Shown: positions 33,142 through 42,839, numbered from the stretch's first letter. The stretch is 64,000 nt of DNA from QZKY01 sp942492925 (GCA_942492925.1 OW818641.1:930001-994000), one strand, 5' to 3'. Notes: a model not told the origin generated them from the sequence alone. Translations and numbers: made by a program.

Positions 33142-35466
33142 TTATTCGGTTTTGGTGTGCGGTACCAGAATATCCCGGTTGCCGTTGGAACGCATCGGCG
33201 AAACCACGCCGTTTTGTTCCATTTGATCCATCAATCGTGCGGCGCGCGGATAGCCGATGCCGAGGCGGCGTTGCACGAAGGTGGTTGAAGCGCGACCGGT
33301 TTCGAGCACGCAGGCCACGGCGCGATCATACAGCGCGTCGGTTTCGCCCCCGTTGCCTCCTTCGACACCCATCAGGCTGTTGTCGGCGCGATCGCCATCG
33401 AGAATGTCCTCGATGTAATTGGGCGCACCTTGCTGTTTCAGATGGCTGACGACACGATGCACTTCGTCGTCAGAGACAAATGCACCGTGCACGCGTACCG
33501 GCATGCCGCTGCCCGGCGGCAGATAGAGCATGTCGCCCATGCCAAGCAGCGATTCTGCGCCCATTTGATCGAGAATGGTGCGTGAGTCGATTTTGCTGCT
33601 GACTTGAAACGCGACGCGTGTCGGAATGTTCGCCTTGATCAAGCCGGTAATGACATCGACCGAAGGGCGCTGTGTGGCCAGAATCAGGTGAATGCCGGCG
33701 GCTCGTGCTTTTTGTGCGATGCGAGCGATCAATTCTTCGACCTTCTTGCCGACGACCATCATCAGGTCGGCCAGTTCGTCGATGATGATGACGATGGCAG
33801 GCATGGTTTCCAGCGGCTCCGGATTTTCCGGCGTGAGGCTGAACGGGTTCGGAATGAACTCTTCGCGTTTGCGGGCCTCGGTAATTTTGTTGTTGTAGCT
33901 GGAAAGATTGCGCACGCCCATATGCGACATCTTGCGATAGCGGCGATCCATTTCCTCGACGGCCCATTTGAGCGCGTGCCCGGCCTGCGTCATGTCGGTG
34001 ACGACGGGCGCGAGCAAATGCGGAATGCCTTCATAGATCGACAGTTCCAGCATTTTCGGATCGATCAGCAGCAGACGCACCTGTTGTGGATCGGCTTTGT
34101 ACAGGAGTGACAGGATGGTGGCGTTGATCGCGACCGATTTGCCTGAGCCGGTGGTGCCGGCGATGAGCATGTGCGGCATGCGTGCGAGATCCACGACGAC
34201 CGGATTGCCCGCGATATCCTTGCCCAGCGCAATCGTCAGTAAAGAAGAACTGTCATTGTAGACTTTGGAGCCGAGAATTTCCGTGAGGCGCACCACTTGC
34301 CGTTTCGCGTTTGGCAATTCCAGTCCCATGTAATTCTTGCCCGGAATCGTTTCCACAACGCGCACGGAGGTGAGCGCCAGAGAGCGCGCGAGATCGCGCG
34401 CGAGATTGACGATGGTGCTGCCTTTGACACCCACATCCGGATCGATTTCGTAGCGCGTGATTACGGGGCCGGGGTACGCCGCCACGACTTTGGCAGAGAC
34501 ACCAAAGTCGGTGAGTTTTTTCTCGATTAAGCGGCTGGTGAATTCCAGCGATTCCACGCTGATGGCTTCCTGGGTGTTGGGTGCGGGGTCAAGCAGCATC
34601 AGCGGTGGCAAATCGCCTTCCTGCAGTTCGACAAACAGGGCGGTTTGCTTTTCTTTTTCGACACGTTCGGATTTCGGCACGGAGACGACCGGCAGTTCGA
34701 TCTTGATCGGCGGATGTTCGACGATGCGCGCACGCTCCTGCACGATGGCGTCTTCCCGTTTGACCGAGGCGACTTGCCCCATCTTGCGATCGGCGCGTGC
34801 GGCAAGCCAGTTGCGGAACCAGAGAATGGTGTTCTCGATACCGCCGCCAACTTTTTCAGCGACTTGCAGCCAGGAGACCTGGAAAAACAGACTGAATCCC
34901 AGAATCAGCATCACGAGCAGGACCAGGGTGGAACCGTTGAATCCCAAAATCCGCTCGGCCAATGCTCCGACGGCCGCTCCCAATACGCCGCCAGGCTTGG
35001 TGGGCAATTGGGCTTTCAGCGTGTACATCCGCAAAAATTCGATAGCGGGGCTGCTAGTGATGAGCAGGAGCAATCCGAGGCCACGAACTGGATTCTCGAA
35101 GCGGTGTTTGGGAGGCGGCGTTTCGCGTAGCAGCAGGCGACGCGTGAATTTTTTGAAATTACGCCAGTTGACGTGCAGCAGGATGAGGCTCCACCACCAG
35201 GCGGAGAAACCGAAAACGAAGAGCAACAAATCGGAAAGATAAGCGCCCAGGCGCCCCCCCCAGTTGCCCACCTTCTTCACGGCGTTGGCGTGTGACCAGC
35301 CGGGGTCAGTCTGGGAATACGTCAACAGGATCAACACCAGATAAACGGTCAGCGCAGCCAGCACGAACATGCCGGCTTCCGAAAGCAGGCGCCGGAGTCG
35401 GTCCGGCATGGGGTTTTCCTTGGGCGGCGGGGAATGTCGGGTGTAGGCAGTGCTGGGTCGATTCAT
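33142..35466 (-). CDS. ftsK: DNA translocase FtsK
   Basis: Septum-anchored motor that pumps the terminus region and activates XerCD at dif. It has 774 residues from ATG 35466. Four to five N-terminal membrane helices (about 35-210) are followed by a short linker and the RecA-type motor: Walker A GTTGSGKS (about 437), Walker B VIIIDELADLMMV, ATQRPSVDVITGLIKANIPTR; the C-terminal gamma winged helix (VVLETGRASTTFVQRRLGIGYPRAARLMDQME) reads KOPS sites. An alternative ATG at 35409 has a better ribosome site (AAGGA) and would give 755 residues. The linker is much shorter than in E. coli, as usual outside enterics. Confidence 0.95.
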   Translation of the reverse strand: MNRPSTAYTRHSPPPKENPMPDRLRRLLSEAGMFVLAALTVYLVLILLTYSQTDPGWSHANAVKKVGNWGGRLGAYLSDLLLFVFGFSAWWWSLILLHVNWRNFKKFTRRLLLRETPPPKHRFENPVRGLGLLLLITSSPAIEFLRMYTLKAQLPTKPGGVLGAAVGALAERILGFNGSTLVLLVMLILGFSLFFQVSWLQVAEKVGGGIENTILWFRNWLAARADRKMGQVASVKREDAIVQERARIVEHPPIKIELPVVSVPKSERVEKEKQTALFVELQEGDLPPLMLLDPAPNTQEAISVESLEFTSRLIEKKLTDFGVSAKVVAAYPGPVITRYEIDPDVGVKGSTIVNLARDLARSLALTSVRVVETIPGKNYMGLELPNAKRQVVRLTEILGSKVYNDSSSLLTIALGKDIAGNPVVVDLARMPHMLIAGTTGSGKSVAINATILSLLYKADPQQVRLLLIDPKMLELSIYEGIPHLLAPVVTDMTQAGHALKWAVEEMDRRYRKMSHMGVRNLSSYNNKITEARKREEFIPNPFSLTPENPEPLETMPAIVIIIDELADLMMVVGKKVEELIARIAQKARAAGIHLILATQRPSVDVITGLIKANIPTRVAFQVSSKIDSRTILDQMGAESLLGMGDMLYLPPGSGMPVRVHGAFVSDDEVHRVVSHLKQQGAPNYIEDILDGDRADNSLMGVEGGNGGETDALYDRAVACVLETGRASTTFVQRRLGIGYPRAARLMDQMEQNGVVSPMRSNGNRDILVPHTKTE

Positions 35467-35626
35467 GGATTTCGCTAGATGTCTGTGGGGGCGGTGTTCC
35501 ACAGCCCATTCGTCTATAATCTTACCCAGTTTTTGAGTAGATGAGAAATATTCACGAAAAACGCCTGACAGGATGTTGGCATTTTGTCGATCATTCCACT
35601 CCAACCCTTCACCACAGAGAAGCACT

Positions 35627-36583
35627 ATGCCCAATAGCAAGCATGCCCACGTTCTGATTCTTGGTTCTGGCCCGGCCGGCTACACAGCGGCAGTTTACGC
35701 TGCGCGCGCCAATTTGAATCCGGTTTTGGTGACGGGTGCCGAAATGGGCGGGCAGTTGATGACGACGACCGAAGTCGAAAACTGGCCCGCCGATCCGCTG
35801 GGGGTACAAGGTCCGGAATTGATGCAGCGTTTTCAACAGCATGCCGAGCGCTTCAATACCAAAATGATCTTCGATCATATCCATACGGCGAAGCTTTCTG
35901 AAAAGCCGATGCGTCTCATTGGGGATAGCAGCGAATACACATGCGATGCCTTGATCATTGCGACGGGTGCCTCTGCGCAATATCTGGGCTTGCCATCCGA
36001 AGAAACCTTCATGGGCAAGGGCGTGTCCGCTTGCGCGACGTGTGACGGATTTTTCTATCGCGGCAAGGATGTGGCGGTGGTCGGCGGCGGCAATACGGCC
36101 GTGGAAGAAGCACTCTATCTGTCGAACATTGCGTCGAAAGTGACGCTCATCCATCGTCGTGACAAGTTCCGCGCAGAACCCATTCTGCTCGATCGCCTGA
36201 TGGCCAAAGTGGCCGAAGGGAAGATCGTGCTCGAAACCCATCGCACGCTGCAGGAAGTCGTCGGTGACGAATCCGGTGTGACCGGACTCAAATTGCAGTC
36301 CACACAGGGTGCCAGCGTCAAGGAGATATCGGTGCATGGCGTGTTCATTGCCATTGGCCACAAGCCCAATACCGACATTTTTAAAGGCCAACTGACGATG
36401 ATCAACGGCTACATCAAGACCGGTATTGGACCAGAAGGTATGCATACGGCGACAAATGTGCCGGGCGTGTTTGCGGCGGGCGACGTACAGGATTTCATTT
36501 ATCGTCAAGCCATTACCAGTGCCGGTACCGGCTGCATGGCAGCCTTGGATGCCCAGCGTTATCTGGAGTCGTTGGGTGTCTGA
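35627..36583 (+). CDS. trxB: thioredoxin reductase
   Basis: FAD/NADPH flavoenzyme that keeps thioredoxin reduced. It has 318 residues from ATG 35627 (MPNSKHAHVLILGSGPAGYTAAVYAARA); an upstream open frame lacks homology. FAD site GSGPAGYTAA (about 13-22), the redox disulfide Cys136-Ala-Thr-Cys139 (SACATCDGFF), NADPH site VVGGGNTAVEEA, and the C-terminal FAD motif VFAAGDVQDFIYRQAITSAGTGC are intact. AGAGAAGC precedes the start. Divergent from ftsK, followed by an smr gene as in related genomes. Confidence 0.96.
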   Translation: MPNSKHAHVLILGSGPAGYTAAVYAARANLNPVLVTGAEMGGQLMTTTEVENWPADPLGVQGPELMQRFQQHAERFNTKMIFDHIHTAKLSEKPMRLIGDSSEYTCDALIIATGASAQYLGLPSEETFMGKGVSACATCDGFFYRGKDVAVVGGGNTAVEEALYLSNIASKVTLIHRRDKFRAEPILLDRLMAKVAEGKIVLETHRTLQEVVGDESGVTGLKLQSTQGASVKEISVHGVFIAIGHKPNTDIFKGQLTMINGYIKTGIGPEGMHTATNVPGVFAAGDVQDFIYRQAITSAGTGCMAALDAQRYLESLGV

Positions 36584-36597
36584 TCAGGAGCGTGACG

Positions 36598-37242
36598 ATG
36601 TCCAAGTCTTTCAAGGATCTCTCGAATTTAAAAGGACTCGGTAAGGTGCTCAAACAGCAGCGGGAAGTGGATGAAGCTGCCGAGCGCGAACGCGCGCGTC
36701 GTGAAAAGGATGCACAACGCGAAGCCGATGTATTCCGCCAGGCGGTGGGGGACGTGAAGCCGCTCCCGCCGCAAAATCGCGCAGCGGTTGCCGGTGCGCC
36801 GCCCTCTCCGGTTGCGCATCAGCGACAGGCGGATGATCGCGAAGCCTTGCGAGCGTCCATGTCGGATGAGTTCGATGTGACAACTTTGCTCGATGTGGAT
36901 GCCGAGTTGAGTTACACCCGTCCGGGCGTGGGGTCGGATGTGGTGCGCAAGTTGCGAAAAGGGCATTGGGTGATTCAGGATGAATTTGACTTGCATGGCA
37001 TGCGGCGCGATGAAGCGCGACAGGCACTGGCCGATTTTTTGCGCGAGGTGACGCGTCGCGGCTTGCGGTGCATCCGCATCGTGCACGGCAAAGGCCTAGG
37101 ATCGGTCAACAAGGAGCCGGTACTCAAAGGCATGGTGCACAAGTGGTTGGTGCAAAAAGAGGAAGTGATTGCTTTTTGCCAAGCCAAGGCGGTGGATGGC
37201 GGATCAGGAGCCGTGATTGTGTTATTGAAGGGGCGGGGTTGA
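36598..37242 (+). CDS. Smr domain endonuclease-like protein
   Basis: A 214-residue protein with a charged N-terminal coiled-coil-like region (KQQREVDEAAERERARREKDAQREA, about 18-42), a flexible middle and a C-terminal Smr domain (about 125-212): DEFDLHGMRRDEARQAL, RGLRCIRIVHGKGLGS and VIVLLKGRG. Smr domains are related to the MutS2 C-terminus; several have nicking or RNA-cleaving activity, and the E. coli homologue SmrB acts in ribosome collision rescue. The ATG at 36598 is chosen because AGGAG (36586-36590) is seven bases upstream; GTG 36592 is too close. Immediately behind trxB. Confidence 0.9.
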   Translation: MSKSFKDLSNLKGLGKVLKQQREVDEAAERERARREKDAQREADVFRQAVGDVKPLPPQNRAAVAGAPPSPVAHQRQADDREALRASMSDEFDVTTLLDVDAELSYTRPGVGSDVVRKLRKGHWVIQDEFDLHGMRRDEARQALADFLREVTRRGLRCIRIVHGKGLGSVNKEPVLKGMVHKWLVQKEEVIAFCQAKAVDGGSGAVIVLLKGRG

Positions 37243-37332
37243 CACCCGGTGTATCATTACTGTTTGGGGCAGTTTTTGACGTGCGGTGCGTCGGTTATTA
37301 ACAGTAAGTCATGTGGCAAAAGGAAAATCGGG

Positions 37333-37800
37333 ATGCAGAGAATCGGAATGGGTTCGGGAATCAAAAAATGGGGCAAACTGCTTTGCGCGATGATGTTGGG
37401 CATGGCGGTGCTGACGGGCTGCGTCGGTGGTGCAGAGCAAGAAAAGGAAATGCTCACCAAGGCAAAAAGCGGGGATGCTGAATCACAGTATCAGCTGGCC
37501 AGAATTTATTTTGAAGGTAACGGCGTTGATCAAAGCGACCGCAAAGGCGCTTTCTGGGTGCGCAAGGCTGCCGACCAGGGTCACACCATGGCGCAAGGCG
37601 ACTTGGGCATGATGTATGCGCTGGGCGTGATGGTTCGCAAAGACAATGTTGAAGCCATCAAGTGGCTGACCTTGTGTTCGGAAAAGGGTACCTATGGCCC
37701 GGCAACCCGTTTCATGAAAGATTTGGAAGAAACGATGAAGCCCGAAGATGTTCAGAAGGGCAAGCAACTGTCTGCGCAATGGAAGTCGAAGACTGAATAA
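37333..37800 (+). CDS. Sel1-repeat lipoprotein
   Basis: A 155-residue protein with a lipoprotein signal: basic N-terminus, hydrophobic LLCAMMLGMAVLTGC with lipobox Cys at about 30, so it is probably anchored in a membrane on the periplasmic side. Two Sel1-like TPR repeats follow (AESQYQLARIYFEGNGVDQSDRKGAFWVRKAADQG and AQGDLGMMYALGVMVRKDNVEAIKWLTLCSEKG). Sel1 repeats mediate protein contacts. ATG 37333 with AGGA at 37321-37324; the frame is open to 37249. Function unknown. A strong terminator follows. Confidence 0.85.
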   Translation: MQRIGMGSGIKKWGKLLCAMMLGMAVLTGCVGGAEQEKEMLTKAKSGDAESQYQLARIYFEGNGVDQSDRKGAFWVRKAADQGHTMAQGDLGMMYALGVMVRKDNVEAIKWLTLCSEKGTYGPATRFMKDLEETMKPEDVQKGKQLSAQWKSKTE

Positions 37801-37816
37801 AATCGGTTAACGAAAC

Positions 37817-37846
37817 AAAAAAGGCACGAACTTCGTGCCTTTTTTT
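37817..37846. terminator. intrinsic terminator between sel1 gene and glnB
   Basis: Stem GGCACGA (37823-37829) with TCGTGCC (37833-37839), loop ACT, flanked by A and T runs, so it works in both directions for the convergent genes. A short tandem duplication of TATGCCCGCGG follows at 37846-37869. Confidence 0.9.
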
Positions 37847-37875
37847 ATGCCCGCGGTTTATGCCCGCGGAGCGGG

Positions 37876-38214
37876 TTAGATCGCTTCTGCGCCTGTTTCG
37901 CCGGTACGGATGCGAATGACTTGTTCCACATTCTGCACAAAAATCTTGCCGTCGCCAATTTTGCCGGTGCGCGCCGATTTGATGATGGCCTCAATGGTTT
38001 GTTCGGCCATGTCGTCGTCCACCACGACTTCAATTTTCACTTTGGGCAGAAAATCGACCACATATTCCGCACCGCGATACAGTTCGGTATGGCCTTTTTG
38101 ACGGCCAAAGCCTTTAACATCGGTGACGGTCAGGCCGGTAATGTTGACTTGCGACAGCGCTTCGCGCACTTCGTCGAGTTTGAACGGCTTGATGATGGCA
38201 GTGATTTGTTTCAT
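37876..38214 (-). CDS. glnB: PII nitrogen regulatory protein
   Basis: Trimeric signal protein that senses 2-oxoglutarate, ATP/ADP and, through uridylylation, glutamine. It has 112 residues from ATG 38214 (MKQITAIIKPFKLDEVREAL); GGGGAG precedes it. The uridylylated Tyr51 is in the T loop KGHTELYRGAEY; the B loop TGKIGDGKIFV and C-terminal VIRIRTGETG are complete. It lies 47 bases behind nadE, as in many Burkholderiales, linking the N-status signal to glutamine-dependent NAD synthesis. GlnB versus GlnK cannot be firmly separated by sequence; no amtB is adjacent, which favours GlnB. Confidence 0.93.
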   Translation of the reverse strand: MKQITAIIKPFKLDEVREALSQVNITGLTVTDVKGFGRQKGHTELYRGAEYVVDFLPKVKIEVVVDDDMAEQTIEAIIKSARTGKIGDGKIFVQNVEQVIRIRTGETGAEAI

Positions 38215-38261
38215 GGAAAACTCCCCGTTAATGGAATGCAGCGCTGAGGCATTGTAAAGCA

Positions 38262-39875
38262 TTATTCCCGATATTTCGACGTAATCGGATAACGCCAGTC
38301 TCGTCCGAAGCTGCGATGCGTCACCCGGATCCCCACCGGTGATTGACGGCGTTTGTATTCGTTGATGCGGATCAGGTGTGTCACGCGCTGCACGGTGGCA
38401 GCGTCGTAACCAGCTGCCACGATTTCGGCGACGCTGTTGTTTTCTTCCATGTACATTTGCATGATTGGATCGAGCACTTCATACGGCGGCAACGAATCCT
38501 GATCGGTCTGGTTCGGCTTGAGTTCCGCAGACGGCGCGCGCGTGAGAATGCGCTGCGGGATCACATTGGAAATCATGTTTCGGTAATGGCACAGGCGGTA
38601 GACCAGCGTTTTGGCGATATCCTTGATGACGGCAAAGCCGCCCGCCATGTCGCCGTACAGGGTGCAGTAACCGACGGCCATCTCGCTCTTGTTGCCGGTG
38701 GTGAGCACGATGGGTCCGAATTTGTTCGAGAGCGCCATCAGCAAGGTGCCGCGGATGCGGGCCTGGATGTTTTCTTCGGTCGTGTCTTCATTGCGACCGC
38801 GAAATTCGGATGCCAGCGCGTTGTTGAAGGCGGCAAAACAACCGCTGATGGGAATTTCGCTGTATTTCACACCGAGCCGTCGCGCCATTTCTTTCGCGTC
38901 GTCAATCGAAATGTCGGCGGTATAAGGCGAAGGCATCATGACCGCTTGCACGCGTTCGGCGCCGAGTGCATCGACGGCAATCGCCAGCACCAGCGCCGAA
39001 TCGACGCCGCCCGACAGGCCGACAATCGCGCCCGAAAAACCATTCTTGCCGATGTAGTCGCGCACGCCCAGCACCAGCGCGTGGTACACCATGACTTCCA
39101 GCGCGCGGTCGCCGTCGAAAGAATTCTTGCGCGGCGTGGCGCCATCGAATGCGACGATTTGCCAGTCTTCCTGGCAGTGCAGTAGTTGTGCACACAATTC
39201 GCCTTTCTGGTTCATCGCAAACGAATTGCCGTCGAAGATCAATTCATCCTGCCCGCCGACGAGATTGGCATAGAGGAGCGACATGCCTTGCGAGAGCACG
39301 TTCTCGCGCATCCGGTCATAGCGCACATGCTGCTTGTGCATGTGATACGGTGAACCGTTGAGAATCAGCAGTACCTCGGCACCCGCTTGCTTCGCGCGCG
39401 CCGGTGCGTGCGGAAACCAGCAGTCTTCGCAAATGTTCAGACCGAGCTTGACGCCTTTCACTTCAAAGACGAAAGGCGCATCGCTGGAAGCGAAATAGCG
39501 TTTTTCATCGAAGACGGCGTCATTCGGCAGGTCGTGCTTGCAATAAGTGCCCAGCACGGTGCCGTTGACGATGACGGAAGCTGCGTTGTAGCGATCTTCG
39601 CCACGCTGGATCGGGAGTCCCACCACGACGTGCACATCTTTCAGATCGGAGAGTTCCGCCGTCAACGCTTCAAAAGTTTGCTGGGTCAGGTCGTAGAAGG
39701 CATGGCGCAGCAGGAGATCTTCGGGGGGGTAGCCGGAGAGGGAAAGCTCCGGCGTGAGCACCACGTCGGCCCCTTGGGCGGCGGCGCGGCGGGCAAATTC
39801 GACGATTTTGGCGCGATTGCCAGCGAAATCGCCGACTGTGCTGTTCATCTGCGCGATGGCGATTTTGAGCGTCAT
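38262..39875 (-). CDS. nadE: glutamine-dependent NAD+ synthetase
   Basis: Last step of NAD synthesis: amidates deamido-NAD using glutamine. It has 537 residues. The N-terminal nitrilase-type glutaminase (1-260) has the Glu in TPELSLSGYPPED (about 43-47), a Lys near YCKHDLPND and the Cys in NICEDCWFP. The C-terminal synthetase begins with the PP-loop GLSGGVDSALVLAIAVDALG (about 280-300) and has TTGNKSEMAVGYCTLYGDMAGG. C-terminal RRQSPVGIRVTHRSFGRDWRYPI is typical. Divergent from thrC. Confidence 0.96.
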   Translation of the reverse strand: MTLKIAIAQMNSTVGDFAGNRAKIVEFARRAAAQGADVVLTPELSLSGYPPEDLLLRHAFYDLTQQTFEALTAELSDLKDVHVVVGLPIQRGEDRYNAASVIVNGTVLGTYCKHDLPNDAVFDEKRYFASSDAPFVFEVKGVKLGLNICEDCWFPHAPARAKQAGAEVLLILNGSPYHMHKQHVRYDRMRENVLSQGMSLLYANLVGGQDELIFDGNSFAMNQKGELCAQLLHCQEDWQIVAFDGATPRKNSFDGDRALEVMVYHALVLGVRDYIGKNGFSGAIVGLSGGVDSALVLAIAVDALGAERVQAVMMPSPYTADISIDDAKEMARRLGVKYSEIPISGCFAAFNNALASEFRGRNEDTTEENIQARIRGTLLMALSNKFGPIVLTTGNKSEMAVGYCTLYGDMAGGFAVIKDIAKTLVYRLCHYRNMISNVIPQRILTRAPSAELKPNQTDQDSLPPYEVLDPIMQMYMEENNSVAEIVAAGYDAATVQRVTHLIRINEYKRRQSPVGIRVTHRSFGRDWRYPITSKYRE

Positions 39876-40007
39876 GGTCGGGAAAGTGTCAGGTAGATGG
39901 TGGGATTATCGCACGCGTGGTAAGAATTGCTAAACACCAGGGGCTCTCCCGTACGGCCCTGAATACGGGTAAAATCCTGTTTTTGCACCATTTTGGCGAC
40001 AAACTTT

Positions 40008-41480
40008 ATGCAATACGTCTCCACCCGCGCGGGCAAGCGTAGTTCTGCCGCCCCCCGTACCTTTTCCGAAATCCTGCTGGAAGGCCTGGCGCCGGACGGC
40101 GGCCTGTATTTGCCGGACGCGTATCCGCGAGTGAGCGGCAATGAGCTGAACGCATGGCGCAAGCTGTCTTATGCGGATCTGGCGTTTGAAATTCTGAAGA
40201 AATTCGCGACCGATATCCCGGAAGCGGATTTGAAAGCGCTGACGCACAAGACCTACACGCCGGAAATTTATTGCAACGCCCGCAAGCCGGAAGATGCGCA
40301 ACAGATCACGCCGCTGTATCCGCTGGAAAAAATCGGCGACGGCCAGATTGTTTTGCAAGCTTTATCGAATGGCCCGACGCTGGCCTTCAAGGACATGGCG
40401 ATGCAACTACTCGGCAATCTGTTTGAGTATGCGCTGGCGAAACAGAATGCGGAGCTGAATATTTTCGGCGCAACATCGGGTGACACGGGTAGTTCCGCAG
40501 AGTATGCGATGCGAGGCAAAAAAGGCATTCGCGTCTTCATGCTGTCGCCGCACAGAAAGATGAGCGCGTTCCAGACCGCGCAAATGTTCAGCTTGCCAGA
40601 CCCGAACATTTACAACATCGCCGTGGAAGGCGTGTTCGACGATTGTCAGGACATGGTGAAAGCAGCGTCGAACGATTTGCCGTTCAAGGCCAAGCAAAAG
40701 ATCGGCACCGTCAATTCGATCAACTGGGCGCGTGTAATCGCGCAGGTCGTGTATTACTTCCGCGGCTATCTGGCCGCAACGACATCGAACGATCAAAAAG
40801 TCTCATTCACCGTCCCGTCCGGCAATTTTGGGAACATTTGTGCGGGTCACATCGCTCGCATGATGGGGCTGCCGATCGACAAGTTGGTGGTGGCCACCAA
40901 CGAAAACGACGTGCTCGACGAATTTTTCCGCACCGGCAGGTATCGCGTGCGCAAGTCGGCCGAAACTTTCCACACCAGCAGTCCGTCGATGGATATTTCG
41001 AAAGCATCGAACTTCGAGCGATTCATCTACGATCTGGAAGATCGTGACGGCGACCGCGTGCAGGCGCTGTTCAAGCGAATCGACACGCATGGTGGTTTTG
41101 ATCTTTCCGGCAATCCGGGCAGCGACGGCGGAGAGTTTGCGAAGGTGTCGCAGTTCGGTTTCGAATCCGGTAAATCCACGCATCAGGATCGCCTCAACAC
41201 CATTCGTGACGTGTACAAAAAATATGGCGTGATGATCGATCCGCACACGGCAGATGGCGTGAAAGTCGCGCGTGAACACGTGCAACCGGGTGTGCCGATG
41301 ATTGTGCTCGAAACCGCCTTGCCTGCGAAGTTCAACGAAACCATTCGCGAAGCGCTGGGCGTGGATGCGCCGCGTCCTGCCGGATTCGAGAAGATTGAAG
41401 CGTTGCCGCAGCGTTTTGACGTGATGCCGGTGGATGCGGAGAAGATGAAGGCCTACATCGCCTCGCGTACCGGCCTGTAA
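40008..41480 (+). CDS. thrC: threonine synthase
   Basis: PLP enzyme converting O-phosphohomoserine to threonine. It has 490 residues, the long proteobacterial/fungal type. The PLP lysine is about residue 128 in GPTLAFKDMAMQLLG; other motifs are ATSGDTGSSAEYAMRGKKGIRVFMLSPH and the phosphate-binding SGNFGNICAGHIA. ATG 40008 is chosen because homology begins at MQYVSTRAG; an in-frame TTG lies at 39993. Homoserine dehydrogenase, usually just upstream in this order, is absent; the gene here has its own start region with a TAAAAT at about 39970. Confidence 0.96.
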   Translation: MQYVSTRAGKRSSAAPRTFSEILLEGLAPDGGLYLPDAYPRVSGNELNAWRKLSYADLAFEILKKFATDIPEADLKALTHKTYTPEIYCNARKPEDAQQITPLYPLEKIGDGQIVLQALSNGPTLAFKDMAMQLLGNLFEYALAKQNAELNIFGATSGDTGSSAEYAMRGKKGIRVFMLSPHRKMSAFQTAQMFSLPDPNIYNIAVEGVFDDCQDMVKAASNDLPFKAKQKIGTVNSINWARVIAQVVYYFRGYLAATTSNDQKVSFTVPSGNFGNICAGHIARMMGLPIDKLVVATNENDVLDEFFRTGRYRVRKSAETFHTSSPSMDISKASNFERFIYDLEDRDGDRVQALFKRIDTHGGFDLSGNPGSDGGEFAKVSQFGFESGKSTHQDRLNTIRDVYKKYGVMIDPHTADGVKVAREHVQPGVPMIVLETALPAKFNETIREALGVDAPRPAGFEKIEALPQRFDVMPVDAEKMKAYIASRTGL

Positions 41481-41585
41481 TTCCGTTTTAACCCGCCCGT
41501 GGCGTCGTTGACTTCGCCTTGCCGTACTGGTCGTACTGTCTGCGGCTCGTCGCCTGGCCACGAGCACGTTGAAAACGGAATTCCA
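41478..41585. repeat. ~105-nt intergenic hairpin element, copy 2 (thrC-moeA)
   Basis: Starts on the thrC stop codon. Outer arms TAATTCCGTTTTAAC (41478-41492) and GTTGAAAACGGAATT (about 41569-41583); core GACTTCGCCTTGCCGTACTG with GTCGTACTGTC. The core and the following CACAAGCTTAGTATTTTGGAA match copy 1 at 19585. The outer arms differ in sequence from copy 1 but still pair, which points to a selected structure. Confidence 0.75.
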
Positions 41586-41609
41586 CAAGCTTAGTATTTT
41601 GGAACAACA

Positions 41610-42827
41610 ATGACGCAACCCCTCCTCACCGCGGCGCAGGCACTCGAATCGCTTCTCGCAGCGGCGACGCCCATTGTTGACATCGAAACGATTCCCACCT
41701 TTGAAGCCAACGGTCGCGTCATTGCATCGGATCAGGTGTCAACGATTGACGTACCCTCAGCCGATAATTCCGAACGTGACGGTTACGCGGTGCGCGCGGC
41801 GGAATGCGCAAGCGGATCGGCCAGTTTCAAAATTTCACAGCGCATTCCGGCCGGCCAGGTGGCGCAACCGATGAACGCAGGCACGGTAGCGCGCATTTTT
41901 ACTGGCGCGATGATTCCGCCGGGTGCGGATGCAGTTGTCATGCAGGAAGATTGCGTTGCCGAGGGCGATCAGGTCACGATCAACACCAAACCAACGCCCG
42001 GAGAATGGGTGCGTCGTGCGGGCGAAGATATCCGCAAGCACAGCATTATCCTACCCAAGGGCACGCGCATCCGTCCGCAGGAGACGGGGCTGGCGGCATC
42101 GGTGGGGCTGGCGGAGTTGCCGGTCGTGCGTCGCGTGCGCGTAGCGATGTTTTCCACAGGCGACGAACTGGCGATGCCGGGCGAAGCGCTGAAACCCGGC
42201 GCGATTTACAACTCCAACCGTTTCACGTTGCGGGGCCTGTTGCAGAATCTCGGTTGCGACACCACTGATTACGGCATCGTGCCCGATACGCTCGACGCCA
42301 CGCGCGCAACACTCGTGCGCGCAGCACAAACGCATGATCTGATCATCACGTCCGGCGGCGTCTCCGTCGGCGAAGAAGATCACATTCGTCCTGCGCTTGA
42401 AGCGGAAGGGCGGCTCACGATGTGGCAACTGGCGATCAAGCCCGGCAAGCCGCTCGCGTTTGGAGCGGTGAACCGGAATCAGGGTGTTGCGCACTTCATC
42501 GGGCTGCCAGGCAATCCGGTGTCGGTATTGATCGGCTTTGCACTTTTCATCAAGCCATTCATTCTGCGGCTGCAGGGCGTGCAGGATGTGGCGCTCAGGG
42601 CGTACAGCATGCGCGCGGATTTCGCCTTGACCAAGGGCGACCGCCGCAATGAATTTTTGCGCGCGCGCATCAATGCGAATGGCGGACTGGATCTGTTTCA
42701 TAATCAGGGCTCCGGCGTGCTGACGTCGACGACGTGGGCAGACGGCTTGATCGACAATCCGCCAGATCGCGTGATCGCGCAGGGCGATATGGTGCGATTC
42801 CTTCCATTCAACGAGTTGCTCTACTAG
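41610..42827 (+). CDS. moeA: molybdopterin molybdotransferase MoeA
   Basis: Inserts molybdate into adenylylated molybdopterin to make Moco. It has 405 residues: domain I with PSADNSERDGYAVRAA and IFTGAMIPPGADAVVMQEDC, domain III (MogA-like) with FSTGDELAMPGEALKPGAIYNSNRFTL, GGVSVGEEDHI and the PGNPVSVLIGF block, and a beta C-terminal domain. The start ATG 41610 follows GGAAC. It begins the moeA-moaD-(methyltransferase)-moaE-crcB set on one strand. Confidence 0.95.
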   Translation: MTQPLLTAAQALESLLAAATPIVDIETIPTFEANGRVIASDQVSTIDVPSADNSERDGYAVRAAECASGSASFKISQRIPAGQVAQPMNAGTVARIFTGAMIPPGADAVVMQEDCVAEGDQVTINTKPTPGEWVRRAGEDIRKHSIILPKGTRIRPQETGLAASVGLAELPVVRRVRVAMFSTGDELAMPGEALKPGAIYNSNRFTLRGLLQNLGCDTTDYGIVPDTLDATRATLVRAAQTHDLIITSGGVSVGEEDHIRPALEAEGRLTMWQLAIKPGKPLAFGAVNRNQGVAHFIGLPGNPVSVLIGFALFIKPFILRLQGVQDVALRAYSMRADFALTKGDRRNEFLRARINANGGLDLFHNQGSGVLTSTTWADGLIDNPPDRVIAQGDMVRFLPFNELLY

Positions 42828-42839
42828 ATAATTTTCAAG

